Notes: generated by a model from the sequence alone, not told the origin. Numbered from the stretch's first letter, positions 32,729-39,936 are shown. The stretch is DNA of 39,936 bases from Pedobacter sp. UBA5917 (GCF_002432345.1 NZ_DJDT01000127.1:1-39936); one strand, 5' to 3'. Numbers and translations: made by a program.

Positions 32729-33086
32729 AACCGCAAAGTAAGCAAAGCTTTTCGCTAAGGGGGGCCAAGTAGAATGCTTGTTTTACCACAGAGAGAACCG
32801 AGTTTTACACTGAGGGCTCGGAGTGAGGTTTTACAGCCTTAGTTGGATATTTAACCTTTTCTTAGTTAGGTTTTAAATGGCCTTTTAATTTAAGTGGTCG
32901 TCACCCTGAATTTATTTCAGGGTCTTTCATGCTAAAGCTGGATGCGAATTAAATCTGCCACGGATTCACTGAAAACACGGAAAAATTATTTCTCTGCGTA
33001 CCTCTGTGCCTTCTCTCAGTGCACTTTGTGGTTAAGTAAAATATTTTTGCGTGCCTTTGCGGCTTCACTTAGCGCGCTTTGCGGTT
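32729..33086. repeat. 350-bp gene-free region of nested inverted repeats
   Basis: The outer arms AACCGCAAAG (32729-32738) and CTTTGCGGTT (33077-33086) are exact inverses. The inner arms ACCACAGAG (32785-32793) and CTTTGTGGT (33024-33032) match with one difference. Related words (CACGGA, CTCTGTGCC, CTCAGTGCAC, GCGTGCCTTTGCGG) lie between. A CGTCACCCTGAATTTATTTC core sits in the centre. No coding potential is seen. Confidence 0.7.
32899..32926 (+). repeat. CGTCACCCTGAATTTATTTCAGGG core inside the nested repeats
   Basis: It is identical over 28 bases to the cores at 21557 and 39871. It appears as a half element without the opposite arm. Confidence 0.75.
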
Positions 33087-33096
33087 AAAAAGAGAA

Positions 33097-34284
33097 TCAC
33101 TCCTCCATAAAACCAATTGTGCCACCAACCCAGTCGAAATCGGCATTATAACGTACACCGATCATTTTGCCCCTGCTTAACCTGGCGAGATTAATGCAAA
33201 GTTGGGGTTCACCACCATCGGGCCATAAATACATCATCCTGATTTCGGCCTTTACACCACCATCTAGGGCCTCAATAGCTGGCTCGTAGTTTACTTTACG
33301 CTGCAAAATCCAGTTTTCGGGATCTTTTATATTGGTAATGTCTGTTTCTGTAACATCAATAATCACACCCATACCTGCAAAAGAAAACAATGGCTTTAGT
33401 ACATAGTTCTCTAAATCAGGCGGAATGGCTATTATTTCGTTCAGAAAACGTGTTTCAGGTACAAATTCACTTTTTAAAAAAGGCATGGTATACTTGCTGA
33501 TCCGGTAGAACCAGTTGGGATGCGTTACCCATTCGATATCGAGCTCTTCGCGTGGATCAAAACTATTTTTAAAAATTTCGGTATTATCGGCAACTTCGTC
33601 AAAAATCAGTCGATTATAAATCCTTTTTAACTGGATCTGTTTGCCACTTTCTTCGTAAAATAACTGTTTGCCTATCTTTTTTATATCTTCCAAAGCCAGA
33701 ATTTTGATGCCCAATAATTTCTGGGTGACGAAAAAATCAATCGCCGTTTTTTGGTTTGGCGCATCTACATCCATCAGGGCAACTTCTTCGGGTTGGTGTT
33801 TGCCTATAATCACTTCTTTAAGCAGCTCAACGTATTTTTCTTCGTTAAAGCCATTTAAAAAATAATTCACCGAATTGTCTATATCAAAACTTGTTTTAAA
33901 GGTTTTAGCCAGGTGGTGCTGAAAACCGTACAACGAAGGAAAGCCCTGCATTTCGATCAGCATTGGCGTGAGTTCGCCATCTTTGTTTTTACAGATCCCA
34001 AAATCGAAAGTTAAAAAATGGGGCTGCTCATTTTCATTGGGTACATTCCAGTCCGTAGGGATTGCTTTCTGTGTAAGTGCTTTAAAGTTGGACTGTTTTA
34101 TCAGTTTTATGATTTCTTCGCCTGCAGCAATCAGTTTTTCTTTTAATGCCTTTGGAACAAAAATCGGGGTTTCAGCAACGCGGAAAGGAATTTCGGGATA
34201 ACCTAAACCAAGTTGGGTTAAAAAAGTCTGATACTTTTCTGTAGTAAACTGTTGGTTGTATTTTTGGCGTTGTGCAGGTATCAT
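33097..34284 (-). CDS. ATP-grasp-like protein of the amidoligase cluster
   Basis: The 395-residue product (ATG 34284; an upstream GTG at 34311 is possible) resembles ATP-grasp ligases of the glutathionylspermidine-synthase-like or tubulin-ligase-like kind. Visible are TPMLIEMQGFPSLYGFQ, the nucleotide-binding strand YVLKPLFSFAGMGVIIDV with its Lys and glycine loop, WILQRKVNYEPAI, the acidic KAEIRMMYLW, and INLARLSRGKMIGVRYN. ATP-grasp enzymes join a carboxylate to an amine through an acyl-phosphate. It is the last gene of a minus-strand cluster of carboxylate-amine ligases, but an 87-bp gap separates it from the gene upstream. Substrates are unknown. Confidence 0.72.
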   Translation of the reverse strand: MIPAQRQKYNQQFTTEKYQTFLTQLGLGYPEIPFRVAETPIFVPKALKEKLIAAGEEIIKLIKQSNFKALTQKAIPTDWNVPNENEQPHFLTFDFGICKNKDGELTPMLIEMQGFPSLYGFQHHLAKTFKTSFDIDNSVNYFLNGFNEEKYVELLKEVIIGKHQPEEVALMDVDAPNQKTAIDFFVTQKLLGIKILALEDIKKIGKQLFYEESGKQIQLKRIYNRLIFDEVADNTEIFKNSFDPREELDIEWVTHPNWFYRISKYTMPFLKSEFVPETRFLNEIIAIPPDLENYVLKPLFSFAGMGVIIDVTETDITNIKDPENWILQRKVNYEPAIEALDGGVKAEIRMMYLWPDGGEPQLCINLARLSRGKMIGVRYNADFDWVGGTIGFMEE

Positions 34285-34371
34285 AGGTTTATAATTTGAT
34301 TTTGTCAACACTTAGAAAGTAACGCATCTTGATATAAATCTGTCAGTTTTAAATCGTGGTCGGCTATAAAA

Positions 34372-34989
34372 CTACATTGAATAACCTTTGATTTCTTTTT
34401 TATTTATAGTGTCCTGATTTCGTCTTGCCTGCAAATAATGTTCTCTGGCTACTTTTTCAGCAAGATTTCCAATTGAAATTAATTCAATTTCCTGTTGAAG
34501 TTTTGTTGCGATCCAATTAAAAATCAAACAGCTCAAAACTCCTGTTAAAGCAAATTTCCAGTTAAAGAAAAAAGCTACCAATGAGATTAGGAAACCAGCA
34601 ATAATGGAAAGTAAAAGCCATGTTTTCATGGTTAAAAAATTAACAGGTATAGCTAGTTCTTTTTGAAATTTTTTTATTTTCTTTCTACGCCCAATCCTGG
34701 AGAAAATTTCATCTAGACGAGTGCTGGGGCTAATATTTTTCCTGTCTATTTTTTGTGAAATAACAATCGCGTTGCGGATCTTATAAAATGCTTGTTGTAC
34801 CGTACAGCTTTCTTCGTGTTGATATTTGATGTTCTTTTGAAAAACTTCACAGATGTCTCCAAACGTTTTAACTTCTACAAATGCCACTGGTGGCAATGTA
34901 ATTTTAAAAGACGTCTTTATTTTAGCAATAGTGTATTCAATATCCTCTAGTTCGATATCTTCAAGTTTATAATCTTCCTTTATTTCCAT
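34372..34989 (-). CDS. membrane protein of unknown function inside the amidoligase cluster
   Basis: The 205-residue product has a soluble N-terminal part (about 1-115) with an acidic start and an ESCTVQQAFYKIRNAI segment. A membrane hairpin follows at about 120-165 (TWLLLSIIAGFLISLVAFFF and LTGVLSCLIFNWIA), then a cytoplasmic tail containing ARRNQDTINKKEI. The central helix-rich arrangement (FQKNIKYQHEE...ISPSTRLDEIF) resembles small proteins that I have seen scattered through Bacteroidota without a function. Spacing of 8 bp to the amidotransferase gene implies co-transcription. It is noticeably more A+T- and lysine-rich than its neighbours, so it may be a later insertion. Confidence 0.6.
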   Translation of the reverse strand: MEIKEDYKLEDIELEDIEYTIAKIKTSFKITLPPVAFVEVKTFGDICEVFQKNIKYQHEESCTVQQAFYKIRNAIVISQKIDRKNISPSTRLDEIFSRIGRRKKIKKFQKELAIPVNFLTMKTWLLLSIIAGFLISLVAFFFNWKFALTGVLSCLIFNWIATKLQQEIELISIGNLAEKVAREHYLQARRNQDTINKKEIKGYSM

Positions 34990-34997
34990 AAATAAAA

Positions 34998-35825
34998 TTA
35001 TACCTCCTGCAAATTCCCAATTGCTTTCTGCAAAAAGTTGGGCAAAATAATACTATGTGTAAGTACAATCCTTGCCGGATCGTCTAAACTGTTCAGCATA
35101 TCGAGGTACTTTTGTTCGCCGTGCATATCAACAATCGCTTTTTTCTTTTCTTCCTGTAACAAATACATTTTCATGCCTACCGGATCGGCCTCGGGATGGA
35201 ACTGTGTGCCGATAATTTCGTCTGAAAAACGGATAGACATCATGCACCTTTCTAAATCAACATGTTTACGTTCCTTTTCGATAGCCAAAAGTTTGGCGCC
35301 TTTTCGTTCGAAAGCTTCGAAATCGGGTTCAATTACCTGCCAATCGCGGCTATCAACCGAAAAGAAAGGATTGGTGATGCCGCTAAAAATTTCATCTTTT
35401 TCGCCGTCTTCGGTTAATGTAATCGGGAAAATACCAAAAGCATTCGATCTCCTCTCGGTTACATTGCCCAACGCGTATTTTCTACAGGCTAACTGGAAGG
35501 AATGGCAGATTAAAAAAGCGTATTTTTTGCTGTCTTCGTTTTTCTGGTTAAAAGCTTCAATCTGATCGAGCAGGTTAAAGAAATCATTTTCCCATTTTTC
35601 GCCTTTACTTTCAATCGGGCTCCCCGGACCGCCGCTCGAAATATAGGCATCATAATCAATGCCCGGTATTTCGCCTTTTTGCCTTAAATCAAAAATATCG
35701 AAGGTTAAACCAATATGGTTTTCATTTTTAAAACGGGATAAAATCTCCTGAATCCCCCGCATGCCCTGATTCGGTGCGCCATTATTCATATCAATAACAG
35801 CTACCTTTAAGCTTCTTTTATCCAT
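34998..35825 (-). CDS. class I glutamine amidotransferase-like protein
   Basis: The 275-residue product has a class I amidotransferase fold: an oxyanion-strand region AYISSGGPGSPIESKG, the nucleophile Cys107 in FLICHSFQLACR, and the His-Glu pair His210/Glu212 in GTQFHPEAD. The usual nucleophile elbow is G-x-C-x-G; here it is I-C-H-S, so the glycine is replaced. Activity might therefore be amide hydrolysis or peptidase-like rather than ordinary ammonia transfer. It lies 7 bp downstream of the YbdK-type ligase gene and 8 bp upstream of the membrane protein gene. The pairing suggests that it supplies ammonia to, or trims the product of, the neighbouring ligases. Confidence 0.82.
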   Translation of the reverse strand: MDKRSLKVAVIDMNNGAPNQGMRGIQEILSRFKNENHIGLTFDIFDLRQKGEIPGIDYDAYISSGGPGSPIESKGEKWENDFFNLLDQIEAFNQKNEDSKKYAFLICHSFQLACRKYALGNVTERRSNAFGIFPITLTEDGEKDEIFSGITNPFFSVDSRDWQVIEPDFEAFERKGAKLLAIEKERKHVDLERCMMSIRFSDEIIGTQFHPEADPVGMKMYLLQEEKKKAIVDMHGEQKYLDMLNSLDDPARIVLTHSIILPNFLQKAIGNLQEV

Positions 35826-35832
35826 TGTAAAA

Positions 35833-36933
35833 TTACTTTGCGCCTATAAGTGTTTGGGTGGTAATGTAATCTACCACGGCCTCAAAGTTACCAGTTTGCT
35901 GGTAAACAGCCAACTGCCTGTCGGCACCTGTACCATGCTCGAGGATTTTATGTACATAACTGATATCTTCGCGGCAACCCAGATCATCCACCACATCATC
36001 TACAAAATCCAATAATTCCAATACCAGGTTGCGGCAGTTTACTTCCATTTCCTTACCAAAATCGATCAGGTTACCATCAATACCATAACGGGCGGCACGC
36101 CATTTATTTTCGTTGATCAATGCCCGCGAATAACTGATAAATTCCATGTTCTGCAAGCGGAGTTTGTACAGTTTTGCACATAATGCCTGAAATAGTGCTG
36201 TAAATGCCATGGTTTCATCAATCAGCATCGGGCAATCACATATCCTGAATTCAACAGTATCAAAAAATGGATGTACACGGATATCCCACCAGATTTTTTT
36301 TGCGTTATCCATGCAATTGGTTTTAATCAGCAGCTTTACATAATTGTCGTAATCTTCTATGCTGTTAAAAATATCGGGAATACCTGTTCTGGGAAATTTA
36401 TCAAAAATTTTAGTTCTGAATGATTTATAACCTGTATTCCGACCTTCCCAGAAGGGTGAGTTGGTTGATAAAGCAAAAACATGCGGCAAAAAATACCTCA
36501 CCTGATTGGCGATATGGATGGCCAGCTCGCGCGATTGAAAACCTACATGCACATGCAGGCCAAAAATAAGGTTAGATCGGGCGGCTTCCTGCAGTTCGTT
36601 AACAATTTCGTTATAACGTGGATGCTCGGTAATCAGCTGTTTTTCCCAATGCGAAAATGGGTGTGTTCCGGCGGCGCCAATCCGCAAACCCTGTTCTCCG
36701 GCAAGCTGCGAAACGGTATAACGGAGCTGCGAAATCTCTTTGCGTGCTTCGGTAGTGGTTTTGCAGATACCAGTACCCACTTCTACCACGGCCTGGTGCA
36801 TTTCTGCCTTTACCTGGTCTTTATGGATTTTTTGTGCAGCCTCCACAATTTTTTGGTCATGCGAAGTCAGTTCTCTGGTAACGGGATCAATCACCATGTA
36901 CTCTTCTTCTATGCCCAGTGTAAACTCGTTCAT
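35833..36933 (-). CDS. YbdK-type carboxylate-amine ligase (GCS2 family)
   Basis: The 366-residue product matches the glutamate-cysteine-ligase-2 family: FTLGIEEEYMVIDPVTREL at the start, GAAGTHPFSHW, the His-rich NLIFGLHVHVGFQS, and FDTVEFRICDCPMLIDE. The family uses ATP to join a glutamate-like carboxylate to an amine; E. coli YbdK has weak gamma-glutamylcysteine activity. The length is normal. It sits between an ATP-grasp gene (29 bp) and an amidotransferase gene (7 bp), a grouping typical of pathways that build small amide-linked compounds. The true substrate is unlikely to be just glutathione, since no glutathione synthetase of standard type is present. Confidence 0.9.
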   Translation of the reverse strand: MNEFTLGIEEEYMVIDPVTRELTSHDQKIVEAAQKIHKDQVKAEMHQAVVEVGTGICKTTTEARKEISQLRYTVSQLAGEQGLRIGAAGTHPFSHWEKQLITEHPRYNEIVNELQEAARSNLIFGLHVHVGFQSRELAIHIANQVRYFLPHVFALSTNSPFWEGRNTGYKSFRTKIFDKFPRTGIPDIFNSIEDYDNYVKLLIKTNCMDNAKKIWWDIRVHPFFDTVEFRICDCPMLIDETMAFTALFQALCAKLYKLRLQNMEFISYSRALINENKWRAARYGIDGNLIDFGKEMEVNCRNLVLELLDFVDDVVDDLGCREDISYVHKILEHGTGADRQLAVYQQTGNFEAVVDYITTQTLIGAK

Positions 36934-36962
36934 GTTAATATTGATTAGAATTTAAATCCCAA

Positions 36963-38018
36963 TTATTTTTTAGGTGCTGCTTTTTTAGGTTTTGCAGGTA
37001 CTTTTTCGGTTATGACGGCTTTTTTTGCTGTTGGGGCTTTCGCTACTTTCGGCGCTGCTTTTGCAATTAAAGGTTTACCACCAACCGAGGCTTTGATGTA
37101 CTCGCCCCAGGTTAAATTGTCCTGACCATCTTTTTGTGCTTTTGCCCTTTCGATGGCGTAATTGGCCGTGGTTTCTACTACCCAGTCGAAATTTTCCTGA
37201 CCAACACTTTTAATATCGGCATCGGGCGCAGGATTACAGAAATCGATCGCAATAGGCACTCCATCACGAACGGCAAATTCTACCGTATTAAAGTCGTAAC
37301 CTAAATATTGGCATAACTTCAAAGTATATTCTTCTACTTTTTTAAGCAATTTCGGATCAGGCGATTTTCCTTCGGTTGCATAACGCAAATGGTGCGGATT
37401 GCGCGGATCGTACTGCATAATGCGTACATATTTGCCCCCTATGCAATAACACCTGAAATATTCTTCGAAAATGATTTCTTCCTGTAAAAGCATCACCAGT
37501 TGCTGTGTGCCGCTATGTTTATCAAAGAAATCCTCCTTATCATGTAATTTATAAACATCTCTCCAACCGCCGCCATCATAAGGTTTCATATAGGCCGGAA
37601 AACCCACATACTCAAAAATGGCATCCCAGTTTAATGGCATTTCAAGGTTTGAGAACGATTCGGATGTGGTTCCTGTTGGATGTTCCCTTGAAGGAATTAG
37701 TGCTGTTTTGGGCACAGGTACACCAATTTGTTCGGCCAATACGTTATTGAAAAACTTTTCATCAGCGCTCCACCAGAATGGGTTATTGATTACGGCAGTT
37801 CCGGTAATGGCTGCGTTTTTCAAAGATGCACGGTAGAATGGCACATCCTGCGAAATCCGGTCGATAATAACCGAATAACCCAAAGGTGCATTCTGAAATA
37901 TTTTGTCGATTTTAACAGCCTCGGCAGTGATGCCCTTTTCTGCTTTCTGGTTGATCCTTTCAATTACGGCTTCAGGAAAAGAACGCTCCTGTCCGAATAA
38001 AATCCCTATTTTCTTCAT
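36963..38018 (-). CDS. RimK-like ATP-grasp ligase with a Lys/Ala/Pro tail
   Basis: The 351-residue product has a compact ATP-grasp fold. A pre-grasp region (1-130) includes AVINNPFWWSADEKFF. The nucleotide-binding VGFPAYMKPYDGGGWRDVY and IFEEYFRCYCIGGKYVRI follow, then the metal-binding TVEFAVRDGVPIAIDFCNPAPD. After about residue 315 it carries a low-complexity tail of Lys, Ala and Pro (KAAPKVAKAPTAKK), like histone H1 C-termini. Such ligases add amino acids or peptides to carboxylates. The tail could bind nucleic acid or another polyanion, or be the modified substrate; both are inference. It precedes the YbdK-type gene by 29 bp. Confidence 0.82.
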   Translation of the reverse strand: MKKIGILFGQERSFPEAVIERINQKAEKGITAEAVKIDKIFQNAPLGYSVIIDRISQDVPFYRASLKNAAITGTAVINNPFWWSADEKFFNNVLAEQIGVPVPKTALIPSREHPTGTTSESFSNLEMPLNWDAIFEYVGFPAYMKPYDGGGWRDVYKLHDKEDFFDKHSGTQQLVMLLQEEIIFEEYFRCYCIGGKYVRIMQYDPRNPHHLRYATEGKSPDPKLLKKVEEYTLKLCQYLGYDFNTVEFAVRDGVPIAIDFCNPAPDADIKSVGQENFDWVVETTANYAIERAKAQKDGQDNLTWGEYIKASVGGKPLIAKAAPKVAKAPTAKKAVITEKVPAKPKKAAPKK

Positions 38019-38030
38019 CGGTATAATTAA

Positions 38031-38140
38031 GTTTAATTGTTTAACCCAATATGGTTAATTGTTTAACTGGTTAATCTGTTAATTGTTTGAGTGATACGAT
38101 TTAATCGACTTCAGACTTAGGACTCGGGACTAAGTACTAA
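38031..38140. repeat. degenerate repeat patch between the esterase and ATP-grasp genes
   Basis: The part nearer the ATP-grasp gene repeats TTAATTGTTTAAC words in both orientations. The part nearer the esterase (38107-38140) repeats GACTTCAGACTTAGGACTC, the same vocabulary as the nuoE-nuoF patch. No coding potential. Confidence 0.6.
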
Positions 38141-38142
38141 AC

Positions 38143-38850
38143 CTAAAGCTGTGCAATATAATTTGGAAACATTTCTCTCCAGATCGGCCAATCATGATCG
38201 GCATTTTGTCTGATATCTAGCCAATGGTCGATTCCCTTTTTACTTAAAATGTCTGATAAACGCTCGTTATCCGGCCGGCACATGTCGCGGTCTGTTGTGC
38301 CCAAAACAATTTTCATATAATGCAGTTCAGGGTTACTGTTGTTCAACAGATAATCTACAGGATTGTTGAAATACACATCATCATTGTAGAAACCATCCAG
38401 TTGCCCCGAAATATCGAAAGCACCGCTCATACTGAACATATGGCTCACCAGCCAGGGATGCCGGAAAGCAAAATTTGCAGCATGATAGCCTCCAAAACTA
38501 CAGCCGGCAGTAATAATTTTACTGTGCCCGGTTTCGTGCCGTGCTAAAGGAGCAACTTCTTCCAGTAAATACTTGTCGTACCAGATGTGGTTCTTAACCC
38601 GGTCTGCAGGATGGATACTTTTGTTGTACCAGCTCAATTTGTCGACGCCATCCGGACAATAGATCTTAATCTTTCCTTCATTGATAAATCCTTCAACAGA
38701 ATCTATCAGTCTGAAGTCCTTATTTTCAAAATATCGCCCCATGCTTGTGGGGAACAGTAGGATAGGGATACCACTGTGACCAAAGATGAGCATGTCGATT
38801 TCGCCACTTAAATTCGGGCTGTACCATTTCTTATGTTCTTCTTTAACCAT
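38143..38850 (-). CDS. alpha/beta-hydrolase esterase
   Basis: The 235-residue product is an esterase-D/YbbA-like alpha/beta hydrolase. It shows a start strand region MLIFGHSGIPILLFPTS, the nucleophile Ser118 in ITAGCSFGGYHA, an acid residue probably in LGTTDRDMCRP, and the His in QNADHDWPIW. It has no signal peptide, so it is cytoplasmic. It heads the minus-strand cluster of ligases, and may remove an ester or activate a substrate for that pathway. The 124-bp gap to the next gene is filled with repeats. Confidence 0.85.
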   Translation of the reverse strand: MVKEEHKKWYSPNLSGEIDMLIFGHSGIPILLFPTSMGRYFENKDFRLIDSVEGFINEGKIKIYCPDGVDKLSWYNKSIHPADRVKNHIWYDKYLLEEVAPLARHETGHSKIITAGCSFGGYHAANFAFRHPWLVSHMFSMSGAFDISGQLDGFYNDDVYFNNPVDYLLNNSNPELHYMKIVLGTTDRDMCRPDNERLSDILSKKGIDHWLDIRQNADHDWPIWREMFPNYIAQL

Positions 38851-38949
38851 AATAAAAATTGAATGATTTAAGATATAAATTTAAATCTGTAAAAAGAATT
38901 GTTTAAGCCCCAAATTGATGTAAATCAAAGCTTATTGTAAAAATTAAGC

Positions 38950-38986
38950 TTTGGTAATTAATAGTTTAGCAAGATTTGTACCTTTG
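38950..38986 (+). promoter_or_regulatory. promoter of the plus-strand esterase gene
   Basis: TACCTTTG at 38979-38986 is an exact TAnnTTTG match. TTTG at 38950-38953 is 25 bp upstream, slightly far for the -33 box. Transcription should begin near 38992, leaving a leader of about 40 nt. Confidence 0.65.
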
Positions 38987-39003
38987 CCCCGAAATTCTGG
39001 GGC
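38986..39003 (+). promoter_or_regulatory. small GC hairpin at the transcript start
   Basis: GCCCC (38986-38990) pairs with GGGGC (38999-39003) around GAAATTCT. It overlaps the predicted start of the esterase message, and a CACGTG palindrome (39012-39017) follows. Function unknown. Confidence 0.4.
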
Positions 39004-39031
39004 GACTTGCCACGTGTTAGGGGATTTGATT

Positions 39032-39844
39032 ATGATGTACACAACAATTTTATCGGTAAAAGTTAATATCAACAACTTTAAAATTCCATCAGCTTACTTA
39101 AAGCACGAAGTGGAGATAGATATTTATACGCCTGAAGGTATTTTAGGGAACGAAAAAATAGAACTTTTACTGCTTAACGATGGTCAGGATGTAGCTAAAA
39201 TGGATTTTAGCCGGATTTTGGAAGATGCCCATCACGGTAAAAGAAACCACAGGTTGGTTGTTGTGGCTATTAAAGCATCAGAGGATCGTTTAATGGAATA
39301 TGGCGTTGCCGGAGTGCCCGATTTTAAAGGCCGCGGTGCCAAAGCACAAGCCTACAGCGATTTCGTAATCAAAGAACTGCTGCCTTTTGTTAAAAAGAAA
39401 ATTGCGATGCCGATTTCGGGCAAAGTAGGTTTTGCTGGTTTTTCTTTAGGTGGTTTATCTGCTTTTGATATCGCATGGAACAATCCTTCTGCGTTTGATG
39501 CTATTGGCGTTTTTTCAGGTGCATTTTGGTGGAGGAAAAAAGATCTTGCAGATGGTTATACCGATGCCGACCGCATTATGCATGCGAAGATTGAAAATAC
39601 TACTACCAAGCCTGATATGAAATTCTGGTTAATGACGGGAACGGAAGATGAAAAGGCCGACCGGAATAAAAACATGATCATCGATTCGATTGATGATACA
39701 ATTGATATTGTGAAAATTCTTCTTGATAAAGGTTATAAAAGACCTGAGAATGTTTTTTATTATGAAAAAGTGGGTGGTAAACACGATGTACCCACCTGGG
39801 AAAGTGTAATGCCAGCATTTTTGGATTGGGCATTTGAGGTTTAG
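39032..39844 (+). CDS. alpha/beta-hydrolase esterase (Fes/EsteraseD-like)
   Basis: The product has 270 residues if the first of two tandem ATG codons is used (39032 or 39035). It is an alpha/beta hydrolase of the enterochelin-esterase/esterase-D type: an N-terminal beta segment (VEIDIYTPEGILGNEKIELL), an oxyanion region LLLNDGQDVAKMDF, the nucleophile elbow GFAGFSLGGLSAFD, the acid region MTGTEDEKADRNKNM, and the His in VGGKHDVPTW. There is no signal peptide. It diverges from the esterase at 38143-38850 and is related in fold, but the low similarity in the visible motifs argues against recent duplication. The substrate is unknown. Confidence 0.85.
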   Translation: MMYTTILSVKVNINNFKIPSAYLKHEVEIDIYTPEGILGNEKIELLLLNDGQDVAKMDFSRILEDAHHGKRNHRLVVVAIKASEDRLMEYGVAGVPDFKGRGAKAQAYSDFVIKELLPFVKKKIAMPISGKVGFAGFSLGGLSAFDIAWNNPSAFDAIGVFSGAFWWRKKDLADGYTDADRIMHAKIENTTTKPDMKFWLMTGTEDEKADRNKNMIIDSIDDTIDIVKILLDKGYKRPENVFYYEKVGGKHDVPTWESVMPAFLDWAFEV

Positions 39845-39870
39845 TGAATTCTATTTATTCTCCCGCGTTT

Positions 39871-39936
39871 CGTCACCCTGAATTTATTTCAGGGTCTTAA
39901 TAGCAGGAAAGATGCTGAAATAAATTCAGCATGACG
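39871..39936 (+). repeat. complete CGTCACCCTGAATTTATTTC palindrome at the right edge
   Basis: The left arm CGTCACCCTGAATTTATTTC (from 39871) pairs with the right arm GAAATAAATTCAGCATGACG, ending at 39936. The central part is AGGGTCTTAATAGCAGGAAAGATGCT. This is the full-length version of the half elements at 21557 and 32899. Confidence 0.8.

Noticed and set aside
35038..35565. 175-codon plus-strand frame opposite the amidotransferase gene
   Set aside because: The minus-strand product carries catalytic motifs over the same region, while this frame has a Ser/Phe-rich antisense composition without a recognisable domain.
36481..36948. 155-codon plus-strand frame opposite the YbdK-type gene
   Set aside because: It is antisense to a full-length protein with clear GCS2 motifs.
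38990..39031. Riboswitch before the plus-strand esterase
   Set aside because: The leader is only about 40 nt with one small hairpin, too short and simple for a known riboswitch class.

Overview
The window looks like chromosome from a Bacteroidota species of the Sphingobacteriaceae, most like Pedobacter. The evidence is the A+T-rich sequence, ATG starts without Shine-Dalgarno motifs, TAnnTTTG-type promoter boxes, type IX secretion proteins (GldJ, PorV), a very short NuoG, and typical Bacteroidota intergenic repeats. I ran no database search, so the taxonomic call is an inference.

Layout. 1-2991: the tail of a TonB-like gene, a small membrane protein, a phosphate-binding-like lipoprotein and a secreted TPR protein. 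3074-16931: a complete 14-subunit complex I operon in the order nuoABCDEFGHIJKLMN. It is interrupted between nuoF and nuoG by an ORF6N-domain gene carrying its own palindromes. 16979-21522: a housekeeping run of DedA, pyrophosphatase, a CNNM/CorC-type membrane protein, RsmE, a DUF4159 protein and a biotin carrier protein. 21664-25212: divergent gldJ and porV around a 663-bp gap. 25270-26208: ispF and a convergent membrane protein. 26443-29847: one long membrane enzyme joining GH18, CE4 deacetylase and GT2 synthase domains. 30142-32661: a minus-strand group of a Cys-rich membrane protein, a Crp-like regulator, YceI and pirin. 33097-38850: a minus-strand cluster with two ATP-grasp proteins, a YbdK-type carboxylate-amine ligase, a class I amidotransferase, a membrane protein and an esterase. 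It probably makes or processes an unknown amide- or peptide-linked compound. 39032-39844: a second esterase with its own promoter.

The gaps are unusually rich in repeats. Six elements belong to a GTCA(C/T)CCTGA...TGAC palindrome family. Several patches of degenerate short-word repeats reach into gene ends: they supply the last codons of nuoE and apparently the signal peptide of the DUF4159 protein. There are also nested ACCACAGAG/ACCGCAAAG inverted repeats.

The most striking local observation is the ORF6N cassette. Two palindromes in front of the gene closely match a third palindrome inside its own coding sequence, and the unit is bracketed by an imperfect 20-bp inverted repeat. The amidoligase-type cluster is the best candidate for a poorly described pathway. 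No tRNA, rRNA, CRISPR array or recognisable transposase was seen.
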